A stretch of DNA of 64,000 nt. Source: Bradyrhizobium ottawaense (lineage in GTDB: Bacteria > Pseudomonadota > Alphaproteobacteria > Rhizobiales > Xanthobacteraceae). Position numbers and translations under genes: made by a program. Shown in pieces: positions 32,229-42,039 of this stretch (positions are counted from its first letter, which is position 1; each line of letters starts with the position of its first letter). The notes below the pieces were generated by a model. The model saw nothing but the letters and a program-made list of their open reading frames with translations, was not told the DNA's origin and did not search any database. The DNA lies in the NCBI RefSeq assembly GCF_900099825.1, contig NZ_LT629693.1:1488001-1552000 (forward strand). Direction: 5' to 3'.

Positions 32229-33181
32229 TGCTCGATCCTCGGATCGACGGCGGCGCATAAGAGATCGGCGATCAGGTTGACCGCGATGACCACGATGACC
32301 ATCGCGAACACCACGCCCTGCACGATCGGAAAATCGCGCGCGATGGCGCCGCGCACGATCAGGCTACCAAGGCCGGGAATCGCAAACACCGCCTCGATCA
32401 CGACCGTGGCCGCCAGCATGCGGTTGACGAGGAGGCTGATGATGGTGAACAGGTTGACGCTGACATTCTTCAGGCCGTGCTGCCAGAGGATGCGCGACAT
32501 CGACAAGCCCTTGGCGTGCAGGGTGCGGACATATTGCGACGACAGCACTTCCAGCAGCGAGCCGCGCAACTGCCGCGCCACTTCCGCCATGCCATAGGCC
32601 GCAATCGCGATGCCGGGCAGCAGCGCGTGGCGGATCGCCTCGAGCGGCGACGCGCTGAACGACTTGGCGCCGGTCGCCGGCAGCCAGTTCAGCTTCAGCG
32701 AAATCTCGGCGACCAGGATCATCGCCAGCCAGAAGCCGGGAATGGCGACGCCGAACGAGGCGATCAGGCTGACCGTCTTGTCGATCCAACCGTTCGGCTT
32801 GATCGCGGCGATCACGCCCATCGGAATGCCCGTCACCAGCGCCAGCACCAGCGCGATCGCCACGATCAAGAGCGTGTTGGGAAAGGCGCGGCCGATCGAG
32901 GTCGCGACCTTCTCGCCGGTCAAGAGCGATTGCGAGAGATCGCCCTGCACGACATGGCCGAGCCAGGTGCCATACTGCACCAGGAACGGCCGGTCGAGGC
33001 CGTACAATTTCCGGATCTCGGTAATACGGCTGTCGGTGGCGTTGTCGCCGGCCAGCGTCACCGCGATGTCGCCCGGCACCAATTTGAGCAGCGCGAACAC
33101 CATGAAGGTCGCGAGCAGGATGACCGGCAACGCCTGCAGCAGGCGGCCGCCGATCACCCTGGCCGGACTTCGTCGCGCCAT
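32225..33181 (-). CDS. Dipeptide/oligopeptide-type ABC permease (DppB-like)
   Basis: 318 aa, six predicted helices. MARRSPARVIGGRLLQALPVILLATFMVFALLKLVPGDIA is cut here only as a description: a cytoplasmic start then TM1. The DppB periplasmic segment (ITEIRKLYGLDRPFLVQY), and the EAA-like loop LHAKGLSMSRILWQHGLKN near 243-261 are present. It starts 3 bp after the binding-protein stop. Confidence 0.9.
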   Translation of the reverse strand: MARRSPARVIGGRLLQALPVILLATFMVFALLKLVPGDIAVTLAGDNATDSRITEIRKLYGLDRPFLVQYGTWLGHVVQGDLSQSLLTGEKVATSIGRAFPNTLLIVAIALVLALVTGIPMGVIAAIKPNGWIDKTVSLIASFGVAIPGFWLAMILVAEISLKLNWLPATGAKSFSASPLEAIRHALLPGIAIAAYGMAEVARQLRGSLLEVLSSQYVRTLHAKGLSMSRILWQHGLKNVSVNLFTIISLLVNRMLAATVVIEAVFAIPGLGSLIVRGAIARDFPIVQGVVFAMVIVVIAVNLIADLLCAAVDPRIEQ

Positions 33182-33184
33182 GAA

Positions 33185-34732
33185 CTAGCTCTCCAGCCAG
33201 ACGTCGTCGTATTTCGGCTTGCCCAACAGATTGGGCCTGTAGCCTTGCACCTTCTTGTTCATCGCCACCAGCTCGAACTGGAACGCGAGCGGCAGCACGA
33301 AGGCATTTTCCATCACCAGCCGCTGCACCGTCGCAAACGCCTTGGCTCGCGTCTCGATGTCTTCCGATGCCCGCGATTCCTTGATCGCGGCTTCGAGTTC
33401 CGGCGGCACCGGCGCGCGGCCGCCATTGTAGTAGGCGTCCTTGGTGAACATCAGCGAGTAAGTGAGGCTCGGATCGGGACGGCCGGTCCAGGCCGCGAGC
33501 AGGCCCGAGTTGCGCTTCTCGGGGCCGAAGAACGCGGCGGACGCCTCCGCGATCGGCGAGTTGACGAACTTCACGTTCATCCCTGCCTTGCGGAACATCT
33601 CGATCAGGATTTCCTGGCGCTGCACTGAATCCTGATCGTTGTAGCCACCGATCTCGATCACGGTGCCTTCCTTGAAGCCGGCCTCGGCGAGCAGCTTGCG
33701 CGCTCTGTCGGGATCATAAGGGTAGAGTGCGGCAACCGACTTGTCGTAGGCCCAATGCGCCTTCGGCAGGTTCATGTAAGCGGGCTCGGCAAGACCGGCG
33801 AGCGCGGCCTTGACGAAAGCCTCGCGGTCGACGGCGAAATTGAACGCCTGCCGCACCTTGATGTTGTCGAACGGCGGTTTTGCCCAGTTCAGGAAGATCT
33901 GGAACACGTAAAGCGTCGGCCCGTTGAAGACCTTGACCGAGGGAACGCGGTCCATGATCGCCTTCTGGCGCGGCGGCAACTGGTAAATCAGGTCGTTCTG
34001 GCCGGCGGTGACCGAGCGCGCGCCGGTGGTCAGTTCCGGAATGATCGAGAACTCGATGCCGTCAGGATAGGGACGGTTCGACTTCCAGTATTTCTCGTTG
34101 CGCTTGATGACGATCTTTTCGCCGTCGGCCCAACTCACGAAGGCATAGGCGCCGGCGCCGACCGGCGTGCGGTTGAGGGTCCCGGCGGAAGCTGCCTTCA
34201 CGGCCGTCGGCGATACCATCATGCCGGCACGGTCGGACAGAATGCCGGGCAACGCCGCGTCGGGCGTGCTCAGCTTCAGCGTCACCTGCATCGGGCCGGT
34301 CACCTCGGCCGAGGCCATCGAGGCGAGATCGGCCTTGATGTTGGACTTCGCGTCGCTCTTGTTGCGCTCGAGGTTGAACTTGACGGCTTCAGCGTCGAGC
34401 GGCGTGCCATCGTGGAAGGTGACGCCGGCGCGGATGTTGAGCACCAGCGTATTCGGGTCGGTGAACTTCCAGCTCTCGGCGAGGCCGGGCTTGGGCTTCA
34501 GCGTCTCAAAATCCCATTCGGTCAGCGTGTCGTACATCGTGAACAGGAAGGCGTGATCCGAGCCGGCGCCGCCGGTGGCGGGATCGAGGCTCGACGGATT
34601 GGCCGGTGCCGAGATGCGCAAGATGCCGCCACGCTTCGGCGTGGCTTGCGCGAAGGCGTTGCCGCCGAGGGCCGTTCCAGCGAGCGCGCCAGTCATCAGC
34701 GCCATCAGCTCGCGTCGGGTGGTGTGGGTCAT
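33185..34732 (-). CDS. Dipeptide/oligopeptide-type substrate-binding protein
   Basis: 515 aa from the ATG at 34732. The N-terminus MTHTTRRELMALMTGALAG is a twin-arginine-type signal (TRRELM) with cleavage after AFAQA, so it is probably exported folded. SBP_bac_5 features: LDPATGGAGSDHAF, NIRAGVTFHDGTPLDAEAVK and RQAFNFAVDREAFV. It should capture a peptide-like or other amide solute for the DppBC/DF transporter. The upstream tandem CoA transferase suggests an acid to be activated, but the ligand cannot be read from sequence. Confidence 0.9.
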   Translation of the reverse strand: MTHTTRRELMALMTGALAGTALGGNAFAQATPKRGGILRISAPANPSSLDPATGGAGSDHAFLFTMYDTLTEWDFETLKPKPGLAESWKFTDPNTLVLNIRAGVTFHDGTPLDAEAVKFNLERNKSDAKSNIKADLASMASAEVTGPMQVTLKLSTPDAALPGILSDRAGMMVSPTAVKAASAGTLNRTPVGAGAYAFVSWADGEKIVIKRNEKYWKSNRPYPDGIEFSIIPELTTGARSVTAGQNDLIYQLPPRQKAIMDRVPSVKVFNGPTLYVFQIFLNWAKPPFDNIKVRQAFNFAVDREAFVKAALAGLAEPAYMNLPKAHWAYDKSVAALYPYDPDRARKLLAEAGFKEGTVIEIGGYNDQDSVQRQEILIEMFRKAGMNVKFVNSPIAEASAAFFGPEKRNSGLLAAWTGRPDPSLTYSLMFTKDAYYNGGRAPVPPELEAAIKESRASEDIETRAKAFATVQRLVMENAFVLPLAFQFELVAMNKKVQGYRPNLLGKPKYDDVWLES

Positions 34733-34757
34733 GAAAATCCTCCGGCAGTTTCTTGAG

Positions 34758-35753
34758 TTAGTTCGGCGAAAAATTCGGGAGGCCGGCAAAATGGCAGGCG
34801 ACCCAGTGATCGGGCAACAGCTCGCGCCAGTCCGGCGTCTTCTCGGCGCAAAGATTTTGCGCGTACTGGCAGCGGGTGCGGAACCGGCACCCCGACGGCG
34901 GATCGATCGGACTCGGGATTTCACCCTGCAGCATGATCCTGGCAGCGCCCCGCATGGTCGACGGCAACGGCCGCGGTTCGGCCGACAGCAGCGCCTGGGT
35001 ATAGGGATGCAGCGGCTTCTCCGAGACCTGCTCCGTGGGCCCGAGTTCGACAAACCGTCCGAGATACATCACCGCGATGCGCTCGCTGATATGCGACACC
35101 ACGGCGAGATCGTGGGTGATGAAGACGTAGGTCAGCCCGAGGTCGCGCTGCAGCTCGGCGAACAAATTGAGCACGTCGCCGCGGATCGACATATCCAGCG
35201 CCGCCACCACCTCGTCGCAGACGATCAGCTTCGGCCGCAACGTCAGCGCCCGCGCGATCACCACGCGCTGCTTCTGGCCGCCGGACAACTGATGCGGATA
35301 ACGCGCGCCGATATCCGGCGGCAGGCCGACGCGGTCGAGCGCCTCGCGGGCCCGCGTCAATCGTTCGGCTTTGGTGCCGGCGCGCGCCAGTTCCAGCGGC
35401 TCCAGCACCGAGGACAGGATCGTCATGCGCGGGTTGAGCGCCGCGTTGGGGTCCTGAAAGATGATCTGGTAGTCGCGGCGGTGGCTTTGAAATTGCCTGC
35501 GCGGCATTGCCAGCGGATCGACGCCGTTGTGCAGGATGGCACCCGCACTGGGCTTCAGCAGAAACACCAGCGCGCGGCCGATCGTGGTCTTGCCCGATCC
35601 GGATTCGCCGATGATGCCGAAGGTCTCGCCGCGGCGGACGTCGAAATCGACGCCGTCAACCGCCTTCACGGTAGAACGGCGGTCGCCGGTCTGGAACTGG
35701 ACCTGCAGATCGCGCACCGAAACGATGGCGTCGTTGGCGGCCGGCGCGCTCAT
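34758..35753 (-). CDS. Oligopeptide ABC transporter ATPase (DppF-like)
   Basis: 331 aa. Walker A GESGSGKTT near residue 49, Q-loop, signature LSGGQKQRV near 157, Walker B KLIVCDEVVAALD and H-loop. The C-terminal Cys-rich oligopeptide-transporter extension (CRFRTRCQYAQNLCAEKTPDW) is present. Overlaps the DppD-like gene by 4 bp. Confidence 0.92.
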   Translation of the reverse strand: MSAPAANDAIVSVRDLQVQFQTGDRRSTVKAVDGVDFDVRRGETFGIIGESGSGKTTIGRALVFLLKPSAGAILHNGVDPLAMPRRQFQSHRRDYQIIFQDPNAALNPRMTILSSVLEPLELARAGTKAERLTRAREALDRVGLPPDIGARYPHQLSGGQKQRVVIARALTLRPKLIVCDEVVAALDMSIRGDVLNLFAELQRDLGLTYVFITHDLAVVSHISERIAVMYLGRFVELGPTEQVSEKPLHPYTQALLSAEPRPLPSTMRGAARIMLQGEIPSPIDPPSGCRFRTRCQYAQNLCAEKTPDWRELLPDHWVACHFAGLPNFSPN

Positions 35754-36829
35754 GGCCGGGCGACCATGGCCGCGATCGGCGCTGTAGCCGCATGCTGCAG
35801 CGCGCCGGGCAGATCGAGTTCGGCAAAGCGCCAGCAGCGCACCTTGCGGCCACCGCCCGCATCGCGCAGTTCCTGCTCGGCTTCGCAGCTCTCGACGGCA
35901 TGCGGACAGCGCGCCTTGAAACGGCAGCCGTTCGGCATGTCCGCAATCGAAGGTACTCTACCCGGGATCGACGGCAGCTTGCCGTGGCGCGGACTCAAAT
36001 GTGGCAGCGAGCGGAGGAGTCCGGACGTATAGGGATGCAGCGGCCGCACTAGCGCGGCGTCGACGCTGGCGTCCTCGATCACCTCCCCGGCATACATCGT
36101 GATCATGCGGGTGCAGGTCTCGGCAACGACGCCGAGGTCGTGCGTGATCAGCATCAGCGCGGTGTTCGAAGTCTCGCTGAGGTCGCGCAGCAGTTCGAGG
36201 ATCTGCGCCTGCACGGTGACGTCGAGCGCCGTGGTCGGCTCGTCCGCGATCAGCAGTTGCGGACCGCAGATCAACGCGGCCGCGATCATCACCCGCTGGC
36301 GCATGCCGCCGGACAATTGATGCGGGTAATCGTCGATGCGCCGCTCTGGCGAGGCAATGCCGACGCGACGCAGCATGTCGAGGATCTTCGCCCTCGCCTC
36401 CTCCTTGCTGACGCCGGTATGGATGCGCAGGGTCTCGGCAATCTGGTGGCCGACGGTGAACACCGGATCGAGCGCGCTCATCGGCTCCTGGAAGATCATG
36501 GCGATGCGCCGGCCGCGGATCGCGCGCATGGCGCGGTCAGAGCATGTGGCGAGATCGACCCCGTCGAACCAGATCGAACCGTCGAGGCCGGCCATATTGT
36601 TCGGCAATAGCCGCAGGATCGAGAGACCGGTGATGGTCTTGCCGCAACCGCTTTCGCCGACGATCCCGACGCGCTCGCCCGGCGCAATGTCAAAATCGAT
36701 CTTGCGCGTCGCCTGCCAGACGCCTTGCGAGGTCTTGAAGCGGATACCGAGGCCGCGCACCGACATCAGCGCCTGCGGGCTAACCGCAACCGCTTCCGCC
36801 TCGCGCTGTGCCGGCCCCGCCGTTGCCAT
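35750..36829 (-). CDS. Oligopeptide ABC transporter ATPase (DppD-like)
   Basis: 359 aa. Walker [10 protein letters not shown] near residue 58, signature LSGGMRQRV near 168, Walker [16 protein letters not shown], and the C-terminal [16 protein letters not shown] motif of the Opp/Dpp group. It pairs with the DppF-like ATPase. Its ATG overlaps the CoA transferase stop (TGATG-type), so the CoA transferase is the first gene of the same operon. Confidence 0.92.
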   Translation of the reverse strand: MATAGPAQREAEAVAVSPQALMSVRGLGIRFKTSQGVWQATRKIDFDIAPGERVGIVGESGCGKTITGLSILRLLPNNMAGLDGSIWFDGVDLATCSDRAMRAIRGRRIAMIFQEPMSALDPVFTVGHQIAETLRIHTGVSKEEARAKILDMLRRVGIASPERRIDDYPHQLSGGMRQRVMIAAALICGPQLLIADEPTTALDVTVQAQILELLRDLSETSNTALMLITHDLGVVAETCTRMITMYAGEVIEDASVDAALVRPLHPYTSGLLRSLPHLSPRHGKLPSIPGRVPSIADMPNGCRFKARCPHAVESCEAEQELRDAGGGRKVRCWRFAELDLPGALQHAATAPIAAMVARP

Positions 36830-39270
36830 CAGCCTGCCGCCCGCTTTTTCTCTTTCACGAGCTGCTCTTCCATCAGCATCTCGGTGCCGATGATGCCGTC
36901 GCGCGTGAGCTTGATAATCTCGGCCTCCGACAACCCGAGCAGGCCGCCGAGGATTTCGCGGTTATGCTCGCCCAGCGTCGGCGGCGCGCTGCGGATAGCG
37001 AACGGCGCGTTAGACTCACGAAATGGCATCGACGGCTGCGGATGTTTGCCGATGAAGGCGCGATCGACCTCTTGGATGAACCCGCGCGCATGCAATTGCG
37101 GGTCGTCCAGCAGCTCGATCGGCAGCCGTGCCACACCCGCAGCGATACCCGCTGCCTGCAACGCCGTCATCGCCGCTTCCGGATCCCGCGCGGATGTCCA
37201 GGCCGCAATCGCGGCCTCGATCTCGCTCTCGATCGCACGCCGCCCGGCGGCGGTTTTCAGCTTCACGTCGGAGGCCCAGTCGGCTCGGCCGAGCAAGGTC
37301 GCCAGCTTTGGCCACATCGCGTCGCGGGAAACCGCGACCATGATCCAGTTGTCGGAACCTGAGCAGGGGAAACAGCCATGCGGCACGAAATCCGGATGAC
37401 GGTTGCCGTATTTCACCGGCGCCCTGCCGTCGATCGAATGCGCGGTGATCCAGGGTGCAGCAAACGGCATCATGCATTCGATCTGCGCGAGATCGATGAA
37501 CTGGCCCTTGCCGGTCAGTTTGGCGTGGATCAGCGCGGTGAGAACGGCAGCGCAACCGTTGAGGCCACCGACGGCATCGCCGAACGCAGTATGGCTCATG
37601 ACCGGCGGACCGAGGGGATCGCCGACCACGCTCGGCAGCCCTGAGCCCTGCTCCAAAGTCGAGCCATAAGCGCGACAATCGCGATGCGCGCTGCCGGCGC
37701 CGAAGGCCGACATCGACATCATGACGAGCTTTGGATTGAGCTTGCTCAGCACGTCGTAGCCGAGACCCATTTTCGGCAGCACCTCGACCGAATAATTGTC
37801 GACCACGAGATCGGCGTCGGCCAAGAGACGCTTGGCGAGCGCCAGGCCCTGCGGCCGGGTCAGGTCGAGCGTGATGCCGCGCTTGTTGCGGTTCATGATG
37901 CAGTAGCGGATGGACTTTTCGTACATCTGCTCCTGGACATAGGCCCGGCGGCGGTCGACGCCGCGCCACCAGTCCGGATATTGCGTGGCCTCGATCTTGA
38001 TGACGTCGGCACCGAGATCGGCCAGCGTGCGCGTGCAGACCGGACCGGCCCAGCCCATCGAGAAATCAACGACACGAATGCCTTCGAGCGGCAGGCGGTT
38101 GTGCCCCTGCGACGCGGGCGTCGTTGCATGGGCGGTCTCGGTGACATGGGCGCTGCCCAGCATCTGCTCGCCGATATCGGGAACCGCACCGCCCCTGCGC
38201 GGCGGCGTTCCCGTCAGGCGCTGCATCGAACCGGCCGTGAAACCGCCCTCGTCGCCGATCATGACAGGCACAATGGCGCCACGCGCCTTCTTTTCCTCAT
38301 CGGCGACGAGGTCGGCGATTTCGGGCACCGGCACGATCGGAATCTTGCGGCGCAGGCCTTCCGCGAACCATTCCTGCGCGGTACGCGTCTTCAGCTTCGG
38401 GATGAATAGGCTCTCGATGACCTCAACATGCTGCAGGCGGTCGACACCGAGGAACAGCGACGCGTCGTCGCGCAACTCGGGCAATCCCAGCATCTCGCAG
38501 AACGAACGCCATTGCGCCGGGGTCACCGTGGTGACGCCGAGCCGGCCTTGTTTGGTCTCGTAGATGCCGACCGGAAAGGTCGGCCAGAACCGGTTGACGC
38601 CGATCCGCCGCATGATGTCGCCGCGCGAGAACGCCTCGAACATGATGTATTCGGTGACGGCAATGGAGGATTCAAAGATGCTCAGGCGGCTACTGCGGCC
38701 GCGCCCATCCTGCATCCGCCCCAGCACCGACGAAGCGGCGGCGATGAAACCCCAGAGGCCGGCGAAGATGCCGGTCTGGAAATCCGGCGCATGCATGGGC
38801 GTCCCCTCGGAGGGGCCGACCAGTTTGACGAGGCCGACCAGCGCACGGATCGTGGAGTCCGTCGCCTCGAATTTGGCGTAGGGCCCCTCGCCGCCGAACC
38901 AGCTCGCCTCGAGATGAGTGAGGCCGGGATGACGCCGCTTGAGTTCGGCGAGATCGATCGCGGGACAATCTGCCGCATCGACGTCGCGGCCGTCGAGCAG
39001 AATGTCGCAGCCGCGGATCAGCTCGGTCAGGCGCGAAGATGCGTTCCGGTCATTCGGATCGAGCGCGATACTCGACTTGTTGAAATTCAGAAACGCAAAC
39101 CACGCGCTGTTGCCCTTCGGCGTCAACGGCGCGGCGCGGCGCAGCGGATCCCCCGCCGGCGGTTCGATTTTCTGGACGGTGGCGCCGAAATCGGCGAACA
39201 AGCGGGCGCAATAGCTGGTTGCAGCTGCGCTCCCGATCTCGACAATCCGCAGATGCGACAACGCGCCCAT
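36829..39270 (-). CDS. Tandem-domain class III CoA transferase (CaiB/BaiF)
   Basis: 813 aa, about twice a normal 400-aa family member, with two CaiB/BaiF domains: about 1-365 and 385-800. Each half has its own start-like region (LRIVEIGSAAATSYCARL; IRVVDFSMGWAGPVCTRTL, then LADLGADVIKIEA in the second) and a candidate catalytic Asp (HAPDFQTGIFAGL in the first, HTAFGDAVGGLNG in the second). Family members move CoA from one acyl-CoA to another acid. Heading the Dpp operon, it may activate the imported acid, with the single-chain carboxylase further downstream. The fused form could replace a homo- or heterodimer. Confidence 0.88.
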   Translation of the reverse strand: MGALSHLRIVEIGSAAATSYCARLFADFGATVQKIEPPAGDPLRRAAPLTPKGNSAWFAFLNFNKSSIALDPNDRNASSRLTELIRGCDILLDGRDVDAADCPAIDLAELKRRHPGLTHLEASWFGGEGPYAKFEATDSTIRALVGLVKLVGPSEGTPMHAPDFQTGIFAGLWGFIAAASSVLGRMQDGRGRSSRLSIFESSIAVTEYIMFEAFSRGDIMRRIGVNRFWPTFPVGIYETKQGRLGVTTVTPAQWRSFCEMLGLPELRDDASLFLGVDRLQHVEVIESLFIPKLKTRTAQEWFAEGLRRKIPIVPVPEIADLVADEEKKARGAIVPVMIGDEGGFTAGSMQRLTGTPPRRGGAVPDIGEQMLGSAHVTETAHATTPASQGHNRLPLEGIRVVDFSMGWAGPVCTRTLADLGADVIKIEATQYPDWWRGVDRRRAYVQEQMYEKSIRYCIMNRNKRGITLDLTRPQGLALAKRLLADADLVVDNYSVEVLPKMGLGYDVLSKLNPKLVMMSMSAFGAGSAHRDCRAYGSTLEQGSGLPSVVGDPLGPPVMSHTAFGDAVGGLNGCAAVLTALIHAKLTGKGQFIDLAQIECMMPFAAPWITAHSIDGRAPVKYGNRHPDFVPHGCFPCSGSDNWIMVAVSRDAMWPKLATLLGRADWASDVKLKTAAGRRAIESEIEAAIAAWTSARDPEAAMTALQAAGIAAGVARLPIELLDDPQLHARGFIQEVDRAFIGKHPQPSMPFRESNAPFAIRSAPPTLGEHNREILGGLLGLSEAEIIKLTRDGIIGTEMLMEEQLVKEKKRAAG

Positions 39271-39416
39271 TACGCTTCCTCATGGTCGAACGACCGGCAC
39301 AAACTGACTACCGGTTCAGTTTCTTGTTGCCGACCATGAAACCTCGCCCGCTTGCTGATGCAAGCGGAATTTTGTTCCGCGTAACGGAATTCGCCGATGA
39401 CACCAACGTGCCGGTA

Positions 39417-40859
39417 TTAGCTGCAATCCAGTTGCTGCTCGAACCAGTTTTGCAAGCCGGCCGAGAGCTGTGGCCACGCACGCTGGAAGCCAGAGAGTTT
39501 TCCGGCACTGGCGCGGAAGATTCCGCGCAGTTCCTGCTCGATCGCAGGGAGATCAACACCCAGGCAGCGGCCTTCGCTGACGATCAACCGACCGTCCACG
39601 ACCACGTCGCGCACCAGCTGTGCATTGCCCCTGGCGAACAGGAGATCGATCGGGTCGACCGGCATGATGGCGTCGCGGTCGAGCCGGTCGAGATCGAGGG
39701 TGACAAAGTCGGCTGGCGCGCCGGATACCAACGCCCCGGTTCCGGGCGCGCCGGTCGCCTTGCGGCCGTTGGCGATGGCAAGGCCAAAGAATTCGGCAGG
39801 TGTCCAGGTCCGCTTGAAACCGAGACCGCCGTGCATCATCTGCACCAGCCGCATTTCGCGCAGCACGTCGTCGTCCTCGTCCAGCGCCAGGCCGTCGACG
39901 CCGACGGCAATGGCGCAGCCGCATTTGTGGGCTGCCGCGATAGGCGCGAGGCCGGAACGCAGATGCATGTTGGAACTGAAATTGGTGACGATACGCGCGC
40001 CGGAGGCCGCGATCATTTCGATCTCGTCCGGCCGGGCGTGAATGCCATGTGCCAAGGTCAGCCGTTCCGACAGGAAACCGATGTCGCGGAGATAGCGCAC
40101 GATGCCGTCAGGAAAATTCGCATCGGCCCAGGCACGCTGATAGATGGTCTCCAGCAAATGCATGTGAATGCGCCGCCCGGTCAGCGCCGAATTCTCCGCC
40201 ACCGCTTCGAGCAGCGGTTTGGAGCACCACTGCACGCCGGCGGGGCCGAGCTGCACGTCGACGTTCGGCCCGGCGATCGCGGCGGCAATCGCATCCGTGA
40301 GTTCGATATAGGCCATGGGCGACATCGGCGCGCGGACGAACAATTCCTCGATCGTCTTGCGGTCGTCGTTCGCGAGCTCCGACAAGACAGGCTCGCCGTC
40401 GCCATACACGACCGGATTCTGGTCGCGCACCGCAATCGCAAAGGCGATGCGGATACCGACATCGGACGCCGCGCGCGCGATCGCCCGGGCTTCCTCGACC
40501 AGCGGCATGGTGCCGCTCGGCCGCGTGTAATGCACCATCATCGCGGCGCACCCTGCCCGCGCCGAACGCGCCAGCGCGGAGGCCGCCGTCAGATAGGGAT
40601 CGACGGGCGTGCCGAGCGCCGAGCGCAGGATCCAGCTTTCCAGGGGCATGCCGATCGCCCCGAACGACGATGCGGTCGCCCGCGCGTGGTCGTGGGCATT
40701 GACGAAGGCCGGAAGGACGAGGGAGCGCGGCCCGGGCGCTGATGGAGCTCCCTCGGAGATCGAAGTGATGATGCCGTTGTCGTACCGCAGCACGGCATTT
40801 TCGAGCAGGCCAAACTCGGGGCCGGAGAAGAGGCTGCTGGCGGTTACTTCTGTGGACAT
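39417..40859 (-). CDS. Amidohydrolase (TrzA/AtzA-like chlorohydrolase/deaminase group)
   Basis: 480 aa metal-dependent hydrolase. LVLPAFVNAHDHARATASS near residues 48-66 is the metal-binding N-x-H-x-H segment, HMHLLETIYQRAW near 227-239 and LAHGIHARPDE near 259-269 give further His ligands, and GVDGLALDEDDD near 313-324 the Asp. NAHDH in place of the common NxHxH retains both histidines. The group removes amino or chloro groups from heterocyclic rings. It follows the transporter operon on the same strand after a 109-bp gap containing a repeat. Confidence 0.82.
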   Translation of the reverse strand: MSTEVTASSLFSGPEFGLLENAVLRYDNGIITSISEGAPSAPGPRSLVLPAFVNAHDHARATASSFGAIGMPLESWILRSALGTPVDPYLTAASALARSARAGCAAMMVHYTRPSGTMPLVEEARAIARAASDVGIRIAFAIAVRDQNPVVYGDGEPVLSELANDDRKTIEELFVRAPMSPMAYIELTDAIAAAIAGPNVDVQLGPAGVQWCSKPLLEAVAENSALTGRRIHMHLLETIYQRAWADANFPDGIVRYLRDIGFLSERLTLAHGIHARPDEIEMIAASGARIVTNFSSNMHLRSGLAPIAAAHKCGCAIAVGVDGLALDEDDDVLREMRLVQMMHGGLGFKRTWTPAEFFGLAIANGRKATGAPGTGALVSGAPADFVTLDLDRLDRDAIMPVDPIDLLFARGNAQLVRDVVVDGRLIVSEGRCLGVDLPAIEQELRGIFRASAGKLSGFQRAWPQLSAGLQNWFEQQLDCS

Positions 40860-40880
40860 GACCGTGCGCCTTCTCCATCT

Positions 40881-40954
40881 GTCATTCCGGGGCGATGCGA
40901 AGCATCGAACCCGGAATCTCGAGATTCCGGGTTCGCTTCGCGCCCCGGAATGAC
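40881..40954. repeat. Dispersed palindromic repeat, GTCATTCCGGGGCG family
   Basis: GTCATTCCGGGGCGATGCGA opens and CGCGCCCCGGAATGAC closes it. It is a shorter copy of the element at 24381-24483 and sits between the amidohydrolase gene and the binding-protein gene. Confidence 0.8.
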
Positions 40955-40967
40955 GGGCTCACATCCC

Positions 40968-41993
40968 TCAATTCGCCGTATAGGTCAGCTCGCGCTCCGC
41001 GCGCGGCGGCAGGAACTCGCGCGAGAAGATTTCGGACGGCGCCGGGGTGCGGGCAAGCTGGTAGCCTTCGACGACGATACCGATGGCACGGGTCATGCGG
41101 TCGTCCTTGACGTCGCCGACGCCGATTTCCTTCATCTCGGGCGAGACGATCAGCTTGTCGAAGGAATATTGCAGGCGGCGTTTTTCGACATCGACGTTGA
41201 TCTGGTTGTCGAAGTTCAGCGCCGCCTTGATCCCGGCGTTCTGATCCTTGGCGACCGCGATCATGCCCTTGTTGATGGCGCGGACCAGACCTGCCACGGC
41301 CTTGGGGTTGGACGCTATCAGCTTGCGCGACACCATCACGCCGTTGGAATAGAGATCCATGCCGTAGTCGCCGAACGAGAACCACTTGTAGTCCTTGTCG
41401 GGATCCTGGTTGTTCAGGACCAGGTTGAAATAGCTGGTGATGTTGAACACCAAAGCAGCGTCGATATCGCCCTTGATCAGCATCGGCTCCTGCAGGTTCG
41501 GCGCCATGTTGGACAACTTGATCTTCTCGCCTTCCAGCTTGTTCTTCTGCACGAACACCGGCAACAACCGCGTGGTCGGCGTGCCCTGTGCGCCGCCGAG
41601 CGTATGGCCTTCGAAATCCTTGATGGTGTTGATGCCGCTGCCGTTCTTGGTCACGATCGCGAATGGCGGCTGGTTCCAGACCATGTAGACCATGACCGGC
41701 GCATCTTCCGGCTTGGTCGAGGCATTCTGGATGATCGCGTTGACGTCGCCGAAGCCGGCGTCATAGGCACCCGACATGATATGCGTCACGGTCGCACCGG
41801 AGCCGTTGCCCTTGTCGATCACGACGTTGAGGCCCTCTTCCTTGAAGTAGCCGTTGTCCTTGGCGTAGAAGAACGCGGCGTCGCTGCCTTGCGTCGTCCA
41901 CCCCAGCTTGAACTTGATCGTCGTGTCCTCGGCGCTCGCCGTGCCTACGAACAAAGCTACTCCCAACAGCGCGGCGCTTACTCTGGCTAACAT
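40968..41993 (-). CDS. NitT/TauT (NMT1/THI5-like) substrate-binding protein
   Basis: 341 aa with a clear Sec signal peptide (MLARVSAALLGVALFVGTASA) and mature start EDTTIKFKLGWTTQGSDAAF, typical of NMT1/THI5 binding proteins for pyrimidines, riboflavin-like or sulfonate/nitrate ligands. AKDNGYFKEEGLNV and GAYDAGFGDVNAII are family landmarks. Paired permease and ATPase genes precede it. Two amidohydrolases under the same probable control suggest an N-heterocycle or amide as ligand; this is inference. Confidence 0.88.
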   Translation of the reverse strand: MLARVSAALLGVALFVGTASAEDTTIKFKLGWTTQGSDAAFFYAKDNGYFKEEGLNVVIDKGNGSGATVTHIMSGAYDAGFGDVNAIIQNASTKPEDAPVMVYMVWNQPPFAIVTKNGSGINTIKDFEGHTLGGAQGTPTTRLLPVFVQKNKLEGEKIKLSNMAPNLQEPMLIKGDIDAALVFNITSYFNLVLNNQDPDKDYKWFSFGDYGMDLYSNGVMVSRKLIASNPKAVAGLVRAINKGMIAVAKDQNAGIKAALNFDNQINVDVEKRRLQYSFDKLIVSPEMKEIGVGDVKDDRMTRAIGIVVEGYQLARTPAPSEIFSREFLPPRAERELTYTAN

Positions 41994-42039
41994 GGTGACC
42001 TCCTCGACTGGGTTGGATGACGGTTGACGAAATCGTGGT

